Of a stretch of DNA of 64,000 nucleotides, positions 33,697 through 45,309 are shown piece after piece (the first letter of the stretch is position 1; the number at the start of each line of letters is the position of its first letter). Both the position numbers and the translations under genes were made by a program. The notes beneath the pieces were generated by a model. That model searched no databases and was not told the origin of the DNA. It saw nothing but the letters and a program-made list of their open reading frames with translations. The stretch comes from Cepaea nemoralis (taxonomy: Eukaryota > Mollusca > Gastropoda > Stylommatophora > Helicidae): contig JACEFZ010003481.1 in NCBI GenBank assembly GCA_014155875.1, positions 1-64,000 of the forward strand, read 5' to 3'.

Positions 33697-35947
33697 ATTA
33701 ATAACAAAATAAATCTACATCATTAACAATATCATTGCAGCTTGGTACCTCCACAATAATCATAACTCAACAAGGTGGGACACATATACTGCCCAAAAAT
33801 CACATATATGAAGTGCCCTTTTACACTAAAACTCCTACAATCATTATAGCCTTCTGCAGTACATAAGTCCACTCATGATTAACCATCATTATGGGCCGTC
33901 AACCTCGACTACCTAAACCCACACAGTTATTAACACAAACCCATGTTGACACCATAGTCTATTATCACGCCTAACAACATCCTAACCATGAAAATTGACC
34001 AACGCGCATCTTCATCCATTCCCGCAGTATAGTCCATCGTCTTTACTAGCCAACCTTCTTCAATATTCAGTCCTTGAAGTATGGACTCAACTGTCCTTTT
34101 CCTTACCCCAGATATTCTCACAACCAGTCTGTAACGTTTCTAACCAAAGGCATTCCTGTTCCCTTCAGCTCACTTAGTGCGCGTCCACGCCTCCAGTTGT
34201 ATACCACCATTCCCCATCTATCCTTATTGTATTAAAGCCATTTAAACCTTTTATTCCCGATTTTCCGTGAAGATCCGAACCCGCGACTTTAAATTCGCAG
34301 GGCGATACTGTCTTTCGCGCTAATCATAACAGAGCCTGACCTCGATTTCCCCTCTGCTACGCAACACTGCATTCTTTTCCTCACAGGCCTGTTCCGGGTC
34401 CGTTTAATTGCAGTAGCCAGCTGGTCCCATTGTTTGACTTGACCTAGTGGTCGCTTCTCAGTCGCCTGCTAGACTCGATCTCGGCGTGTTTATATTATTG
34501 CTGTAGCCTTCCATTCCATATTTACATGCTGCACTCGCCTAGTTCTCACTAATTGTGTACGTCTAATTGCTTGGTTACATATGCATACATAGTTTATCGA
34601 CACTCAGCTAATCTAATCGATTAATATGACTCCCATCACTCTATTTCAGCCATTTAAATATAGGTCATTTACAGGACGTCGCATCCAGTCCTGCTCTTTG
34701 CCGGGTCGTGGTTCCTTTTTAGCGGGTTAATGTTCAGTAGTTTGTCAATGCTCCCTGGTTTAGCCTGTTTTATAATAGCTAGGTAGTTAGATACGGGTCC
34801 GTTACAGAATGTCGCAGTCAATCCTAGCTTTCACTGACCGCTCACGATTCCTCGGTAACTTTATCCACGGTAGCTTGCCATTGCTTTCTAAACCTAGGTA
34901 CCATTACCGCGACCGACTATAGACTAACAGGTATACAAATTAACCTTAACCAACTTACGTAAGAGTCCTGTCCAGTGGATAATTGCTCGCCTGCCTACGG
35001 GTGCTTTTGTCTGATCACCGCCCGTCTCAGAGTGATTTCGCCACTTCCCAATAAAGTCAGGCTCCTTCCAACTTTGTTCGACGCAGTCCTCTGGATGATC
35101 CCATCAAACGTGTGTCCTCTTAGCCCATTCTAGTCTTGTGTGACTTTCCTTAATGATTGCAATTGACAGTAGCAATCAATAGTTTCTTTAGGGCGGTTCT
35201 TTTTCCAACACTTAAGTCCGTGCTTTCTTTGGTCCTCGGGTTTATCTGCCCGACCAGAGTTGCCACAGTCTTATTGGTCTCAACAGCCTTTGAGTATCTG
35301 CACTCGGCCGTCCCACATCTGCTTATCTCTCCAACTGTTTGCTGTACCGCGTATAAATCCAACTCGATTTAGCGCCTTTCTTGAATCACGTGACCATGCC
35401 ATCTCCCATTTCGCTAAGGTCATCCAATCAGTACCTCGCATACCCTGATTAATTTGCATACTCACTCTGCATTAACCCAAATCAACATTGCTAGCTGGAG
35501 TTCACGGCCAAGTCCAGTCCTGAGTTCATGTACTTTTTCCCGCTCCCATAAATTTTGGGAGTATGGCGTTATTCTGACAGCCAAGGTTGCTTCCAATGCC
35601 GCCTGTACTAATAAATTATGCCGCCTCTAAAGTTTGCCGTTGTCCATCTGACAGCTAAGGTCACTTCCAATGCCGCCTGTACTCATAAATTATGCTGCCT
35701 CTAAAGTTCACCATTGTCCCTCTGACAGCTTGAACCCAAAGGTACAATACATTTGGCACTCCTCTCCCTGAGAGACTGCTAGTCAACAATAGAGGATGCC
35801 ACTATTCGGTCATGCACTCCCGCTCAACCTATGACTATTTTAAAAACAATCCTGGCCCTTGACCTTTTGGTTTCAAAAATATTCCATTTTATATTCTCCC
35901 GGTAAGTTTGAGCGATTTTTGCGAAAAGCGTTTTCCATACTGTCTCA

Positions 35948-36740
35948 TTATCATAGATCAAAATATAACCTTTAATTCTAACCTTCATGCTCTAGTTAAA
36001 CAAATAGCCTAAATATATTAAAAATGTCCTCGACGAAAACACAAGAAAGATATTCTATGCTTCCCACATACAAACACTTATTGATTATTGCGCCACAATC
36101 TGGGATTGATGCTCCAAATCAATTTAAAAAACGCATTTAGTCACTCCAGAAAAGGGAAATGCGTTCAATCAATGGTGAGAACTTACTGACAATTCTAACC
36201 TACATGAACGTCTTCAGTTACTGCCACTCCACAAACGCCTACTTTTTAATAAGGCTAAACTAATTCACAAAATCGTATTTCAGAATGCTCCAAGCTACCT
36301 GTGGCCATTGTTCAAACACTACACAAGACATAGAGAACGACTAAATATACTTCATGTCCCCAAACCTAGGATAGACTTATATAAAACAAGCTTAACATAC
36401 TCTGCCACTCAGTTGTGGAACAATCTTCCACAAGAAATCAAAAACACCACCAATCATTATACATACAGTCTCAACCTGTTTGAACACTACCTCAGTACAG
36501 ACTACATGCCCCACTAAAAATAATAATGGTAAATTATCTCAAACGACAACTAGCCAATAAACATTCCCATATGTATGACACGTTTACACCTTCCTTAGGT
36601 ATTTATAATGCCCATGTTAAACATTGCCTCAGTGAGTCATGTATTATTGATTATTTTTTTCATGCGTATTAATGCTTATTGTTCTTTTGTTGTCTAAGAT
36701 TAGCTTCATAAGTGATGTTGAATGAAATAATGCACGAGAG
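35948..36740 (+). pseudogene. CR1-like LINE, downstream part (RT C-terminus and 3' end)
   Basis: After the ttat duplication the reading frame of the LINE interrupted at 4745 continues (DQNITFN near 35957). It then shows FYASHIQTLIDYCATIWD and, in a clean frame from about 36308, the CR1-type ending HVPKPRIDLYKTSLTYSA, LWNNLPQEIK and a stop near 36517. The following 200 bp are A/T-rich and end in a tgttgaatgaaat tail. Two stops in the first part show decay. Confidence 0.8.
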
Positions 36741-36810
36741 GAATTAGAGAAGAAGGGCAGCATGTCAGATAGGCCAGCGTGCCCATTTCTTAACCCTTTG
36801 AAAATTAAGA

Positions 36811-36852
36811 TTGTTCGTTCGTTCTTTCGTTCGTTCGTTCGTTCGTTTGTTC
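36811..36852. repeat. GTTC tetranucleotide microsatellite
   Basis: About ten near-perfect gttc/ttcg units, immediately followed by the 29-bp minisatellite. The reading frames through it are repeat artefacts. Confidence 0.9.
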
Positions 36853-37112
36853 TTCTGTTTGTGGTTGTTTCTTTGTGTTTCTTCTGTCTGTTGGTTTTTC
36901 TTTGTGTGTCTTCTGTTTGTGGTTGTTTCTTTGTGTGTCTTCTGTCAGTGGTTGTTTCTTTGTGTGTCTTCTGTCAGTTGTTGTTTCTTTGTGTGTCTTC
37001 TGTCAGTTGGTTTTTCTTTGTGTGTCTTCTGTCAGTGGTTATTTCTTTGTGTGTCTTCTGTCTGTGGTTGTTTCTCTGTGCATCATCTGTCTGTGGTTGT
37101 TTCTTTGATTCT
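36853..37112. repeat. Minisatellite, 29-bp unit, about 9 copies
   Basis: The unit tggttgtttctttgtgtgtc plus ttctgtcag is repeated with small changes. Because 29 is not a multiple of three, all three frames stay open and give low-complexity Cys/Val/Phe peptides. These are not proteins. Confidence 0.9.
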
Positions 37113-37657
37113 TTGCTGTGTGCAGCAGTGCAACATGTCAACAGTTGCTTAGGGCTGCTGTTTCAGTTGGTCTAGAAACGACCAGGAACAATACATGGTA
37201 ACTGAAGTTTCGTTCTTTTCGTTCTTCATAATGCCAGACAATTACTTTCGTTACAATGGCGACAAAATGACGCGTTACTCTGGGGGGGGGGGGGGGGGGA
37301 AAGAGACGCTATTTAGTGTTTTCCTTTGGATTTCGTGTGATTTCCTATGGATTTCCTGTGAATAGTGTTTTCCTGTGGATTATGTGATGTTATTTTGTGT
37401 TCTTTTATTGGAAGTTTTCAAAAGAAGCAACGAAAGGAAGGTGGTGGATGCAATTTTGAGGGCAGCGGACAGATATTTGTTGGTCATGGTCTCGAGTTCA
37501 CGACGGCAGACAGAGGAGCTCTTCTTGAGTCAATGGCTGCGGTCTCCGACCAGTACGGTCACTGCCATAGAGGAAAGCAACGGCAAACTACCTCTTTAAA
37601 AGTGCCTAGTACATCATGATTCGCTTAAAGACTGATCATCGCAAGACAAGGACAGAG

Positions 37658-38737
37658 ACGTTAAAATTAGCAACATGGAACCTTAGGACGTTAAACGACG
37701 ACGAAAAATTAGAGAACATAAAACAAGAAATTGGAAGAGGGAAAAATTAATATTTTAGGTATCTGCGAAACGAGATGAACAGGAGCAGGCATCAAGATAG
37801 ATGAAGATTTCAAGATTATTTATTCTGGAGGTGAAGATCGTCATAGGGGAGTGGCAATTATTTTGGACCGGAAAACATCAAAATATGTTCAAAGATATTG
37901 CGCCGTGTCGGACAGAGTTCTACTAGTTAAATTAAGTGGCAGACCTTTTAGCATAAATATTATTCAAGTATATGCCCCAACAGGAGAATCAAGTGAAGAT
38001 AGTGTAGAAGAATTTTATAATGACATAGTCTGCCTTAAAGAAATGTAAAAATTCAAAGATAAACATCATAATTGGGGACTTCAATGCAAAAGTAGGAAAT
38101 CAAGGGGATAGATACACAGTAGGAAACTATGGTTTAGGAGAGAGAAATGAAAGAGGATACAGACTCATAGAGTGAGCAAAAGAACAGAAAATGATTGTAG
38201 GAAACACCAGGTTTAAGCAACACCCTAGAAGATTATGGACATGGAGGAGTCCTGATAGCAGGATTAGAAACCAGACTTGACTACATTCTCATTAGCAGAA
38301 GATTTAGAAACGCGCTAACAGTAGCGAAAACAGTTCCCAGTGCTGATTGTTATAGTGACCACAGACTTCTTACAGGAACATTGAGGATAAAGTTAAAGAA
38401 AGTCAAGTATATAACAGGAAACACTAAATATGATTTGTGTACATTGAGTAATGACAAGGCAATACAAAACAAATTCAACATAGAAGTACAGAACAGATTT
38501 GAAATATTGTCTGATCTAGAGATTCTATTCCAGGGTGTGGATGATCAATAGGAAACTTTGAAGAATTCAGTCAATGTGGCTGCAGAAACAACTATTCCAA
38601 AATTAAAGAAGGTGGGTCGTAAGAAATGGATGACTGAAGAAATTTTACACCTCATAATAGAAAAAGACCAGATTCTACATGTATGGAGAGATTATGTGAA
38701 ACACCTTTATGATGATAACAGAGACGAACAGTATGAC
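37658..38737 (+). pseudogene. Family D endonuclease region, broken
   Basis: The frame begins LKLATWNLRTL, the usual start of a LINE apurinic endonuclease. It continues with ILGICETR (followed by a stop), GVAIILDRKTSKYV, IIQVYAPTGESSED, a GDFNAKVGNQGD segment after a frame change, and an SDHR segment. The part from about 38558 reads KKWMTEEILHLI and WRDYVKHLYDDNRDEQYD, the linker before the RT. Several stops and shifts, together with a short deletion, show that it is dead. Confidence 0.75.
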
Positions 38738-38743
38738 ATTAGA

Positions 38744-38897
38744 TTTCTTCTTCTTCTTCTTCTTCTTCTTCTTCTTCTTCTTCTTCTTCTTCTTCTTCTT
38801 CTTCTTCTTCTTCTTCTTCTTCTTCTTCTTCTTCTTCTTCTTCTTCTTCTTCTTCTTCTTCTTCTTCTTCTTCTTCTTCTTCTTCTTCTTCTTCTTC
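38744..38897. repeat. TTC/GAA trinucleotide run, about 50 units
   Basis: A pure TTC run of about 150 bp is the tail of the adjacent LINE fragment. The equivalent tail in the intact copy (13596-13612) has only about five units. Frames through it encode homopolymers and are artefacts. Confidence 0.95.
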
Positions 38898-39400
38898 TGC
38901 GTTCATCCGGATTTTTTTTTCCGGATGTGACTGCGTTGTGCCTGTTTACAGCAGAGCTGCGTTCTTGCGCCGTTAGGCCGACACATCCGACTTCTGCGGG
39001 CATTTGTTGACCGGGTTAACCTTCCCGGGGGTTTCTTAGGACGTTTGAATCTCACTGTTGTGGTGTTATTCCCTATCCTAGCTGGCCCATATAGAACAGT
39101 CAAAGACATCCTGGTCAACCCTCAAGGGAAGGCAGGGGCAGACCATGGGCATTCCCCACCATCCAAGGAGGCTTCCATACTTGCAGAGCCATCACACTGC
39201 GCTCTGGTACTGGGCTTACCCAAGGAATCTTCACGTCCTGCACATGGCTGCTTAGCCTCACTTCCGTATATTGGGCCTTCCGTTCACCATAGGCTGTTCC
39301 TCCGGAAACCAGAAGAATGCAGTCTGCAGATGACATCCACACAGTGAGCTCTCGATTAAGACTTTCCACTTAATGGATTTGCTATCCAAGCAATATTCAT
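38747..39400 (-). mobile_element. 5'-truncated 3' end of the Nimb-like LINE with expanded GAA tail
   Basis: The minus strand matches the 3' region of the LINE at 13090-13608, including ggaatattgcttggatagc-like and tgcagactgc stretches, and ends in the tail. Its target duplication attagattt lies at 38738-38746 and 39401-39409. Only about 500 bp of element are present besides the tail. It sits in family D. Confidence 0.88.
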
Positions 39401-39422
39401 ATTAGATTTAATAATGAAGGAC

Positions 39423-41484
39423 TGTCACGAGATCGCCATGAGTTAACCAGATAATAATACCGACGTTTGCTTGGCGTATATTTTCTAGGCCACAACAGTC
39501 GTACTAACAGAGTAAACACAGCTGCACGGGTTACATCGGGGCAGCCCATATACACATTTGGTGGTGAGTGAGAAGGAATGGATACACCGCGTTGGCAGTT
39601 CATAAACAGTTGAAATTACATAGCCTTGCCCGCTCAGGATATGGAATAGTTCCGGCTGTCATCTATAGTTCCGAACATCAGACGGAATGGAGGTTTTTAC
39701 TGTCACCACATGACAGAAAGTTAAGGGCTTGTTATTGAAAACAGTGGAACACCTGCCGGACATGAACAACGTCACGTGCACAATGTAAGCTTGTTTGGAA
39801 AAACCATGATTGGCAGCTTGGTATCGAAACTCTGTGTTGGAACTCTACAGTAACTCTCTAGATTGTTTTGGATGTCTAAACCAGTGATGACAAATCTAAC
39901 ATTGAGGGAGCCAGAGGGGGGATGGATCCCTGACAGGGGATGATCTGCCAATGTGCCACCTGTGTGGGGGCATAAAGGATAACGTCACGTGGCCAACTTT
40001 GGTAGTTTGCCATATAAACCCGAGTTGGGGCCAACTAGGGGGACTTGGAAATGTGGCTTTAGTCGGAGTGCAATGGCACTGCAGTGCTTAGTGGAAATAA
40101 TATCTACCGTGTGTTTATTAGTGACTTAATTTTACACGTGCCTATCATGGCAGATGTAGATATGATTGATAGGACTGCAGTAGTGCCATTTAAGGTATAA
40201 CCTATTCTTATATTAGTTCTAATTAATATAGACTGTAGCCTTGTTAAAACTATAGTGTGATGATTAGCACTGTTAGTGGAAACTAGTTAGAGTAGAATAG
40301 TGATATTAGCTCTGCTAGTTAAGAATAGAGTAGTGTAGTGGTGATAAGCTATGCTAGTTAAGAATAGAGTAATGATGGATAATTGGGAGACGGGGAAATT
40401 GCCCGCTGGGGTTTTGCACTCTGTATGGGTCTTTCTTTGTCATAGCCTGATTCGGCTCTAGGTGGGTAGCTAATCTGCTCTATGACTAAGTTTAGTTAGC
40501 TAAAGATCATTAAGCAAGGCAATAGGCTTACACTCAGCCGATAGGATCAGTGACTAGTACTATCACCAGATGTGTTGTTTCTATCCTAGGTTCCCTACCA
40601 GATCCGAGGAAACTCAACAAGTTTTTAGGAAAGGTTAAAATCCCATTCGGAAGAACACCAGTGGAACAGTAAATAAAGTTGCGTACAGAACGTAACTAAA
40701 GCTAGAAGGAAGATGATTCACCAAAGAGGGGTGATGATTACTGATGCACCACACAGCATCAGACAGTAGTAACTAACTGAGAACATTAATGAGAATAGTT
40801 ACCTAGTGTGATATAATCTCGTGTAATAGAACACAAGACATGATACTTGAGGCTAGATAGACACGAGTGAGGATCAAGTCCATTAACAATTAACATTAAT
40901 AACTGTGTACACACTACAAAGGACTTGTGAATTTTTTTTGGAACGATAGGAACGGACATTGTGTAGGGTGCAACCGGTCCATGATTAACTGTTAATACCA
41001 CCGGTGTCTATTTCTGATGATCATGAAATGGGATTACCAGAGGTCTACAGAGGCACATCAGTATCCAGCAAGATGGTTTCGGCACTGGGTGAGATGTACA
41101 TGTTCTGACGTAACGTGCTGTGGTCTATCCTTGCTGGGATCAGCTGACTGGGTTGTTGTCTGAGAGTCCGATTCTACACACTTTATAGAACACGTCACAC
41201 ATTTTCTTCACATACACGTCTCATATACGTTACACGTTTCTTTTAATAAATTAATCTTTATTAATTTTTAGAAGCAAGAGTTGTTGAGTATGTTGCGTTG
41301 GGAAGTATGAGAGGGGGCATAGTACGACAGTGAGAGAGTGACAGGAAAAGGTGTCCACGGGCTGATGGAGTGTGTTGGACGGAAGCTGGTGGATTCTCCA
41401 GAATATTAAAAAGGAGGAAAATATTATAATGTGGGTGTCGGCTCTCTTCACTCCAGGGACGACACTGTAAAGGAGGACACGACA
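39423..41484 (+). mobile_element. Solo LTR candidate, 2062 bp, with 5-bp TSD
   Basis: The piece starts TGTC, ends GACA (4-bp terminal inversion), and is flanked by aggac at 39418-39422 and 41485-41489. Removing it and one aggac joins the family D linker (NNEG) to the RT start (PSILEMEV) in frame. It has a promoter-like block near 39980-40018 and AATAAA-type signals near 40672 and 41245. No gag or pol is present. Its orientation is inferred from the TATA box. The family is unknown. Confidence 0.7.
39980..40018 (+). promoter_or_regulatory. CRE/E-box plus TATA promoter inside the solo LTR
   Basis: The motif aacgtcacgtggcc combines a CRE-like ACGTCA and a CACGTG E-box. A TATAAA lies about 25 bp downstream at 40013. 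A second acgtcacgtg occurs near 39771. A short open frame, MADVDMIDRTAVVPFK, starts at 40147 and runs into a ggtataa splice-donor-like site, so the first transcribed segment could be spliced. Activity is inferred from motifs only. Confidence 0.5.
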
Positions 41485-42995
41485 AGGACCGTCAATTTTG
41501 GAGATGGAGGTTCGAAATGTTCTTAAGCATATGAAATCTGTCAAGGCCCCCGGTGTAGATAACATCACAACAGAAATGATTAAAGCTTTAGAAGAATTTG
41601 GACTAGAGCAAGTCACCAGACTGATGAACACATTATATGATACTGGAGATATACCTCCTGAATTATGTAACTCTGTATTTATTGCAATCCCAAAGAAATC
41701 AGGAACCTTGGAATGTGATCATCATAGAACAAGTAATATAATGAGTCACATCACAAAGATTTTGCTAAGAATTATCTTGCAAAGAGTGAGGACGAAGATA
41801 CAACCTGAAATAGGGGAAGAACAAAGTGGGTTTGTAGAAGGAAAGGGTACAGTAAATGCTGTGTATTTGCTGCGAACAGTTATTGAACGTGCTATAGAAG
41901 TAAACAAGGATATACATCTTTGCTTTATTGACTATACAAAGGCTTTTGATAGAGTTAGACATGTCAACATGGTGGATATGCTTGCAGATCTACAAATTGA
42001 TGGGAAAGACATTAGACTTATAAAAAACATATATTGGAAACAGCAAGCTGCAATAAGGATTGATAATGAAGTGGGACAGTATCAGCCAATTAAGAGAGGT
42101 GTTAGGCAGGTATGTGTGATGTCTCCAGATCTTGTTTCCCTATACAGTGAAAATATTTTCAGAAATGTAGAAGATATAAATGGAATCAGCATTGGAGGAC
42201 GAAACATCAATAACATTAGATATGCAGACTATACAGTATTAATTGCAGATAATGCGCAGGACCTGCAACAATTAGTAGATGCGGTTGTTGTACACAGTGA
42301 GCAACTGGGGTTAGAATTAAATTGTAAAAAAGGCTCAGGTTATAGTCATCATTAGGAAGAAAGAAGTGCCACAATGTAATATACAAGTAAATGGAAATAT
42401 TCTTCAACAAGTGAATCGGTACAATTATCTTGGAACAGTCATAACATCTGATGGGAGATGCCTTGAAGAGATTAGAACAAGAATCGCCATGGCGAAAGTA
42501 GCCTTTAGCAAGATGAAAAACATTCTGACCAATAAAAAGATGTCAACTGAAACGAGAAAAAGAGTGTTGAGGGGATACATAGAGCCTGTTCTTTTGTATG
42601 GATGTGAAACTTGGACAATGAGCAGTCAAGCTGAAAAACATCTGATGGCTGCAGAAATGTGGTTTCTGAGGAAAATGCAAAGAGTACCATGGACAGACAG
42701 AAAAACCAATGACCAAGTATTACAGGAGACAAATGAACATCGTAAACTGATTAGAGAAATTAGACGTAGACAGTCAAAATTTTTTGGACATGTTATGAGA
42801 AGAAATGGATTGGAGAACTTGGTGACAACTGGCAAGATCGAAGGGAACAGACCAAGAGGAAGACCGAGAGGAAAATACCTGGATGGCTTGGCCACATGGC
42901 ATGGACGAGACAGGAACACTGAGCTGATCCACGACACTGGTGATCCAGTGAAATGGCGAGTCATGACCACCCACGCTTTCCGGCATGGCACATGA
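41485..42995 (+). pseudogene. Family D reverse transcriptase, one frameshift and a damaged active site
   Basis: The frame from 41498 reads KSVKAPGVDNI, EEQSGFVEGKGTVNAVY, FIDYTKAFDRV and GVRQVCVMSPDL, then a YADYT segment where YADDT is expected, so the second catalytic Asp is Tyr. The frame shifts near 42340 and resumes at 42366 with YNYLGTVITSDG, LLYGCETWTMSS, KFFGHVMRRNG and GNRPRGRPRGKYLD. The usual ...QGCVMSP is also changed (QVCVMSP). The TTGA tail follows the stop. Dead copy. Confidence 0.85.
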
Positions 42996-43018
42996 TTAAT
43001 TGATTGATTGAATGCCAG

Positions 43019-43960
43019 GCTGCCTGACCGGTCTATCCATCTGCCTTGTTTGTCTGCATGTCTGTCCTGCCATGTCTGTCTGCATCTGTCTACCTTGTTT
43101 GTCTGCATGTCTGTCCTGCCGTGTCTGTCCGTGTCTGCCTACACTGCTCATCTGCATGTCTGTCCTGCCGTGTCTGTCTGTGTCTGTTTACACTGCTCGT
43201 CTGTCCTGCCGTGTCTGTCTGTGTCTATCTGCCCTGTTTGTCTGCATGTGTTTCCTGCCATATCTGTCTGCCCTGTTTATCTGCATTTCTGTCCTGGCAT
43301 GTCTGTCTGTATCTGTCTGATCTGTTTGTCTGCATGTCTGTCCTGCCATGCTTGTCTGTGTCTGTCTGCATGTCTGTCCTACCATGTCTGACTGTGTCTG
43401 TCTGCCCTGTTTATCTGCATATCTGTCCTGCCATGTCTATCTGTGTCTGTCTGCCCTGTTTGTCTGCATGTCTGTCCTACCATGTGAGTCTGTATCTGTC
43501 TACCCTGTCAGTATTTCTGCCATTTATGTCTGCACGGTCTGTATATTTATCTGCATGGCGGTCTATCTACCCTTATCTGTCCTTCTGCCATTTATATCTG
43601 TCATGTCTCTATGTCCGTGTTTATGTTTGCGGGTTGTTTTAGCTGCAGGCCTATCTGTCTGTCTTTCTGGCTGCTGGTTGTTTGGTTGTCTAGTTGTCTG
43701 CCCTGCCATGTCTGTCTGTATGCCCTGTATAACTCAGCGTCTGTCTGCTCTATTTAACTCACTGTCTGCCATATGTGTCTATTAATTTGTCTGAATTCTG
43801 ATCTGTTTATTTACATGCCACCCACCTCCACCCCCGTCTATCTGCCTACCCTGTCTGTCCGTCTGTGTGTGTGTGTGTTTTTTTTTGTTGTTTGTCTGTC
43901 TGCCTATCTGCCCATTTTGTGTATGCACTTCCCACTTGGTGCGCTAATGTGTGTTTACTG
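43019..43960. repeat. Degenerate TCTG/TGTC minisatellite
   Basis: The region is built from tgtctgcatgtctgtcctgc-like units of variable length, rich in tctgtctg, decaying toward the right and containing a GT run near 43866. Open frames in all three phases produce Cys/Leu/Ser-rich peptides and are artefacts of the repeat. It starts directly at the family D tail. Confidence 0.85.
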
Positions 43961-44008
43961 GCACTTATCATTGTCAATTTAAAAAAAAAAAAAGGTTGTA
44001 TTAGTACA

Positions 44009-44342
44009 GATGGAGTCAGATCTTAGTCGGATATGACTGAGTTACTATGTAAGAGTGGACGGTACTACCTGCTTTCTGTTAGCGCCGAATGTGGTCAGCT
44101 CTTACCAAACCCTACACCCCACACTGTGCCAACGGCTTCTGGCCGAGGAGCGCTATTGAGAGGGTTACAAACCTTATCATGGTGCGAGGAAATGCACCCT
44201 AAGACTAAATGTCATGGCAAGGCAGACTAGGCTCTAAGCCTTGGCAAACAACTGGTCCAGGATGGAAACTCCGAATAGGCGGACAGTTAGAACATTGGTT
44301 TGCTGATCCGGCAGCTTCTGCAGCTTGTCTTGTTCCAGGCGG
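44009..44342 (+). mobile_element. 5' region fragment of the C2H2-finger LINE family
   Basis: The sequence matches 29727-30052, for example cagatcttagtcggatatgac against caggtcttagtcagatatgac, and gcagcttctgcagcttgtct in both. It ends abruptly at tgttccaggc. It is preceded by an A run (43980-43994). No coding region is attached. Confidence 0.8.
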
Positions 44343-44569
44343 GCCGAGGTGTTGTGTTAACGTGAACAATGTGAAGTCTCCAGGCCTGGCGATGACAACG
44401 TTTAACGATTCCACTTCCAGATGTCGCAGCACACGCGCGATTTTGGGGTGGTGAGGGGAGGGGAGTGAACACAAGGACACACTATTAGTACATTACCCTA
44501 GCTTTATAGAAGCATGCTCAACGTTCCGCGGATGCGCCCAGTGAGTCATTTAAAGGTTGCGAGAGAGAA

Positions 44570-45224
44570 CAAGACACATTTTTGGGCTAAATTATGAACC
44601 CTTGTTCTTGAGAGTTAGAAAGGTTGCATAGAACCAATGTTAACATACGGCTGTGAAACCTGAACAATTTGTCTGTCTGTCATCTATTGCCTATAGTACC
44701 TTGCGGTGTAGGACAAGGGAGGGTGACGGGGGTTGAGTCTGTGGAATTAAGGCCGCCTGGCTAGTGCAGTCGCCGCGAATTGCACAGGGGAACAAATAGT
44801 AAACAGGCAAAATAAATCCATAGAAGCCTTTGAGATATGGTTTTATAAGAAAATGTTGAAAATAAATTGGACATCCAAAATGAGCAATCTAGACATTTTG
44901 GGGGAAGCTAAGTCGCAGTAAAACTTACTGCAAACATAAGAAAGAAGCAGCCATCAACTTTTGGCCACATTATGAGAAGACAACAACTGTAACATGTTGT
45001 GAGAACCGGACAGATTTGTTGAACGAGAGCTAGAGGGAGACAGCGTGAAAAAAAAATACTTGAGTCTTGTGTCATGGCACGGAAGGGAGTCAACACACGA
45101 ATTTATCTATGCCGCCGGAGATCGCAATTTGTGGAGAAGCATGAACTTCCACAGCAGCCGGCAAGGCACTGGATGATGATGAAGATGATGATGATGATGA
45201 TGATGACGATGATTATGAGTAGTT
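44570..45224 (+). pseudogene. RTE-like RT C-terminus fragment with ATG/GAT tail
   Basis: One frame reads MLTYGCET near 44640. After a foreign stretch of about 120 bp (44672-44795), further frames read IEAFEIWFYKKMLKINW, FGHIMRRQQ and RGRQREK, typical of RTE-like C-termini. It ends in a GATGAT run at about 45168-45215. It is heavily decayed. Confidence 0.65.
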
Positions 45225-45309
45225 AGTTAGTTAGTCCCGGTTCCAACTTCACGGCAACGGGCCATCCCCGTAATGCTCCGTTCCTGTGTCAGTGAATATC
45301 ACACAAAAT

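Larger units (their letters stand above)
4746..35947 (-). mobile_element. Tandem Ty3/gypsy array: LTR-internal-LTR-internal-LTR
   Basis: Three long direct repeats (4746-8243, 19147-22510, 28456-35947 with a nested insert) bracket two gag-pol internal regions, all on the minus strand. The outer ends are tgtgatag and ctgtctca, the TG...CA termini of an LTR. The whole array is flanked by ttat at 4742-4745 and 35948-35951. Outside that, the CR1-like reading frame joins cleanly. So one 31-kb unit, including later nested LINEs, occupies one target site. Internal region A lies at 8244-19146 (with a LINE at 8621-13611) and internal region B at 22511-28455. No envelope-like frame is visible in either copy. 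Confidence 0.88.
28456..35947 (-). repeat. Gypsy LTR 3 (5' LTR of region B), split by a nested LINE
   Basis: LTR sequence occupies 28456-29709 and 33708-35947, about 3494 bp without the insert, against 3498 bp for LTR 1. It is far closer to LTR 1 than to LTR 2. It ends with tactgtctca, followed by the target duplication ttat and then CR1-like coding sequence. A 14-bp stretch, gatggccttgccac in LTR 1, is shortened near 35800. The captured RT fragment lies at about 33975-34177. Confidence 0.88.
37238..43010 (+). mobile_element. RTE-like LINE (family D) with two later insertions
   Basis: Candidate target duplications aatgccag lie at 37230-37237 and 43011-43018. The element has a 5' region with an 18-G run (37282-37299), an endonuclease frame from about 37658, an RT from 41485 to 42995, and a TTGA-type tail. 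The coding sequence is interrupted by a Nimb-like LINE fragment (38747-39400) and a solo LTR (39423-41484). Both have their own duplications, and the frame joins across both. A related fragment lies on the minus strand at about 57432-58508. Confidence 0.75.

Noticed and set aside
36811..37112. CRISPR-like array
   Set aside because: The units are directly adjacent with no unique spacers, in an animal genome. It is a minisatellite.
36762..37175. Long overlapping frames in all three plus phases giving Cys/Val/Phe-rich peptides
   Set aside because: They are produced by the 29-bp minisatellite, whose unit length is not a multiple of three. No start context or family similarity.
38558..39010. Poly-Leu, poly-Phe and poly-Arg frames
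   Set aside because: Translation of the TTC/GAA run that forms a LINE tail.
43008..43982. Several long Cys/Ser/Leu-rich frames that look like secreted proteins
   Set aside because: They follow the TCTG-type minisatellite in every phase, so the composition comes from the repeat.
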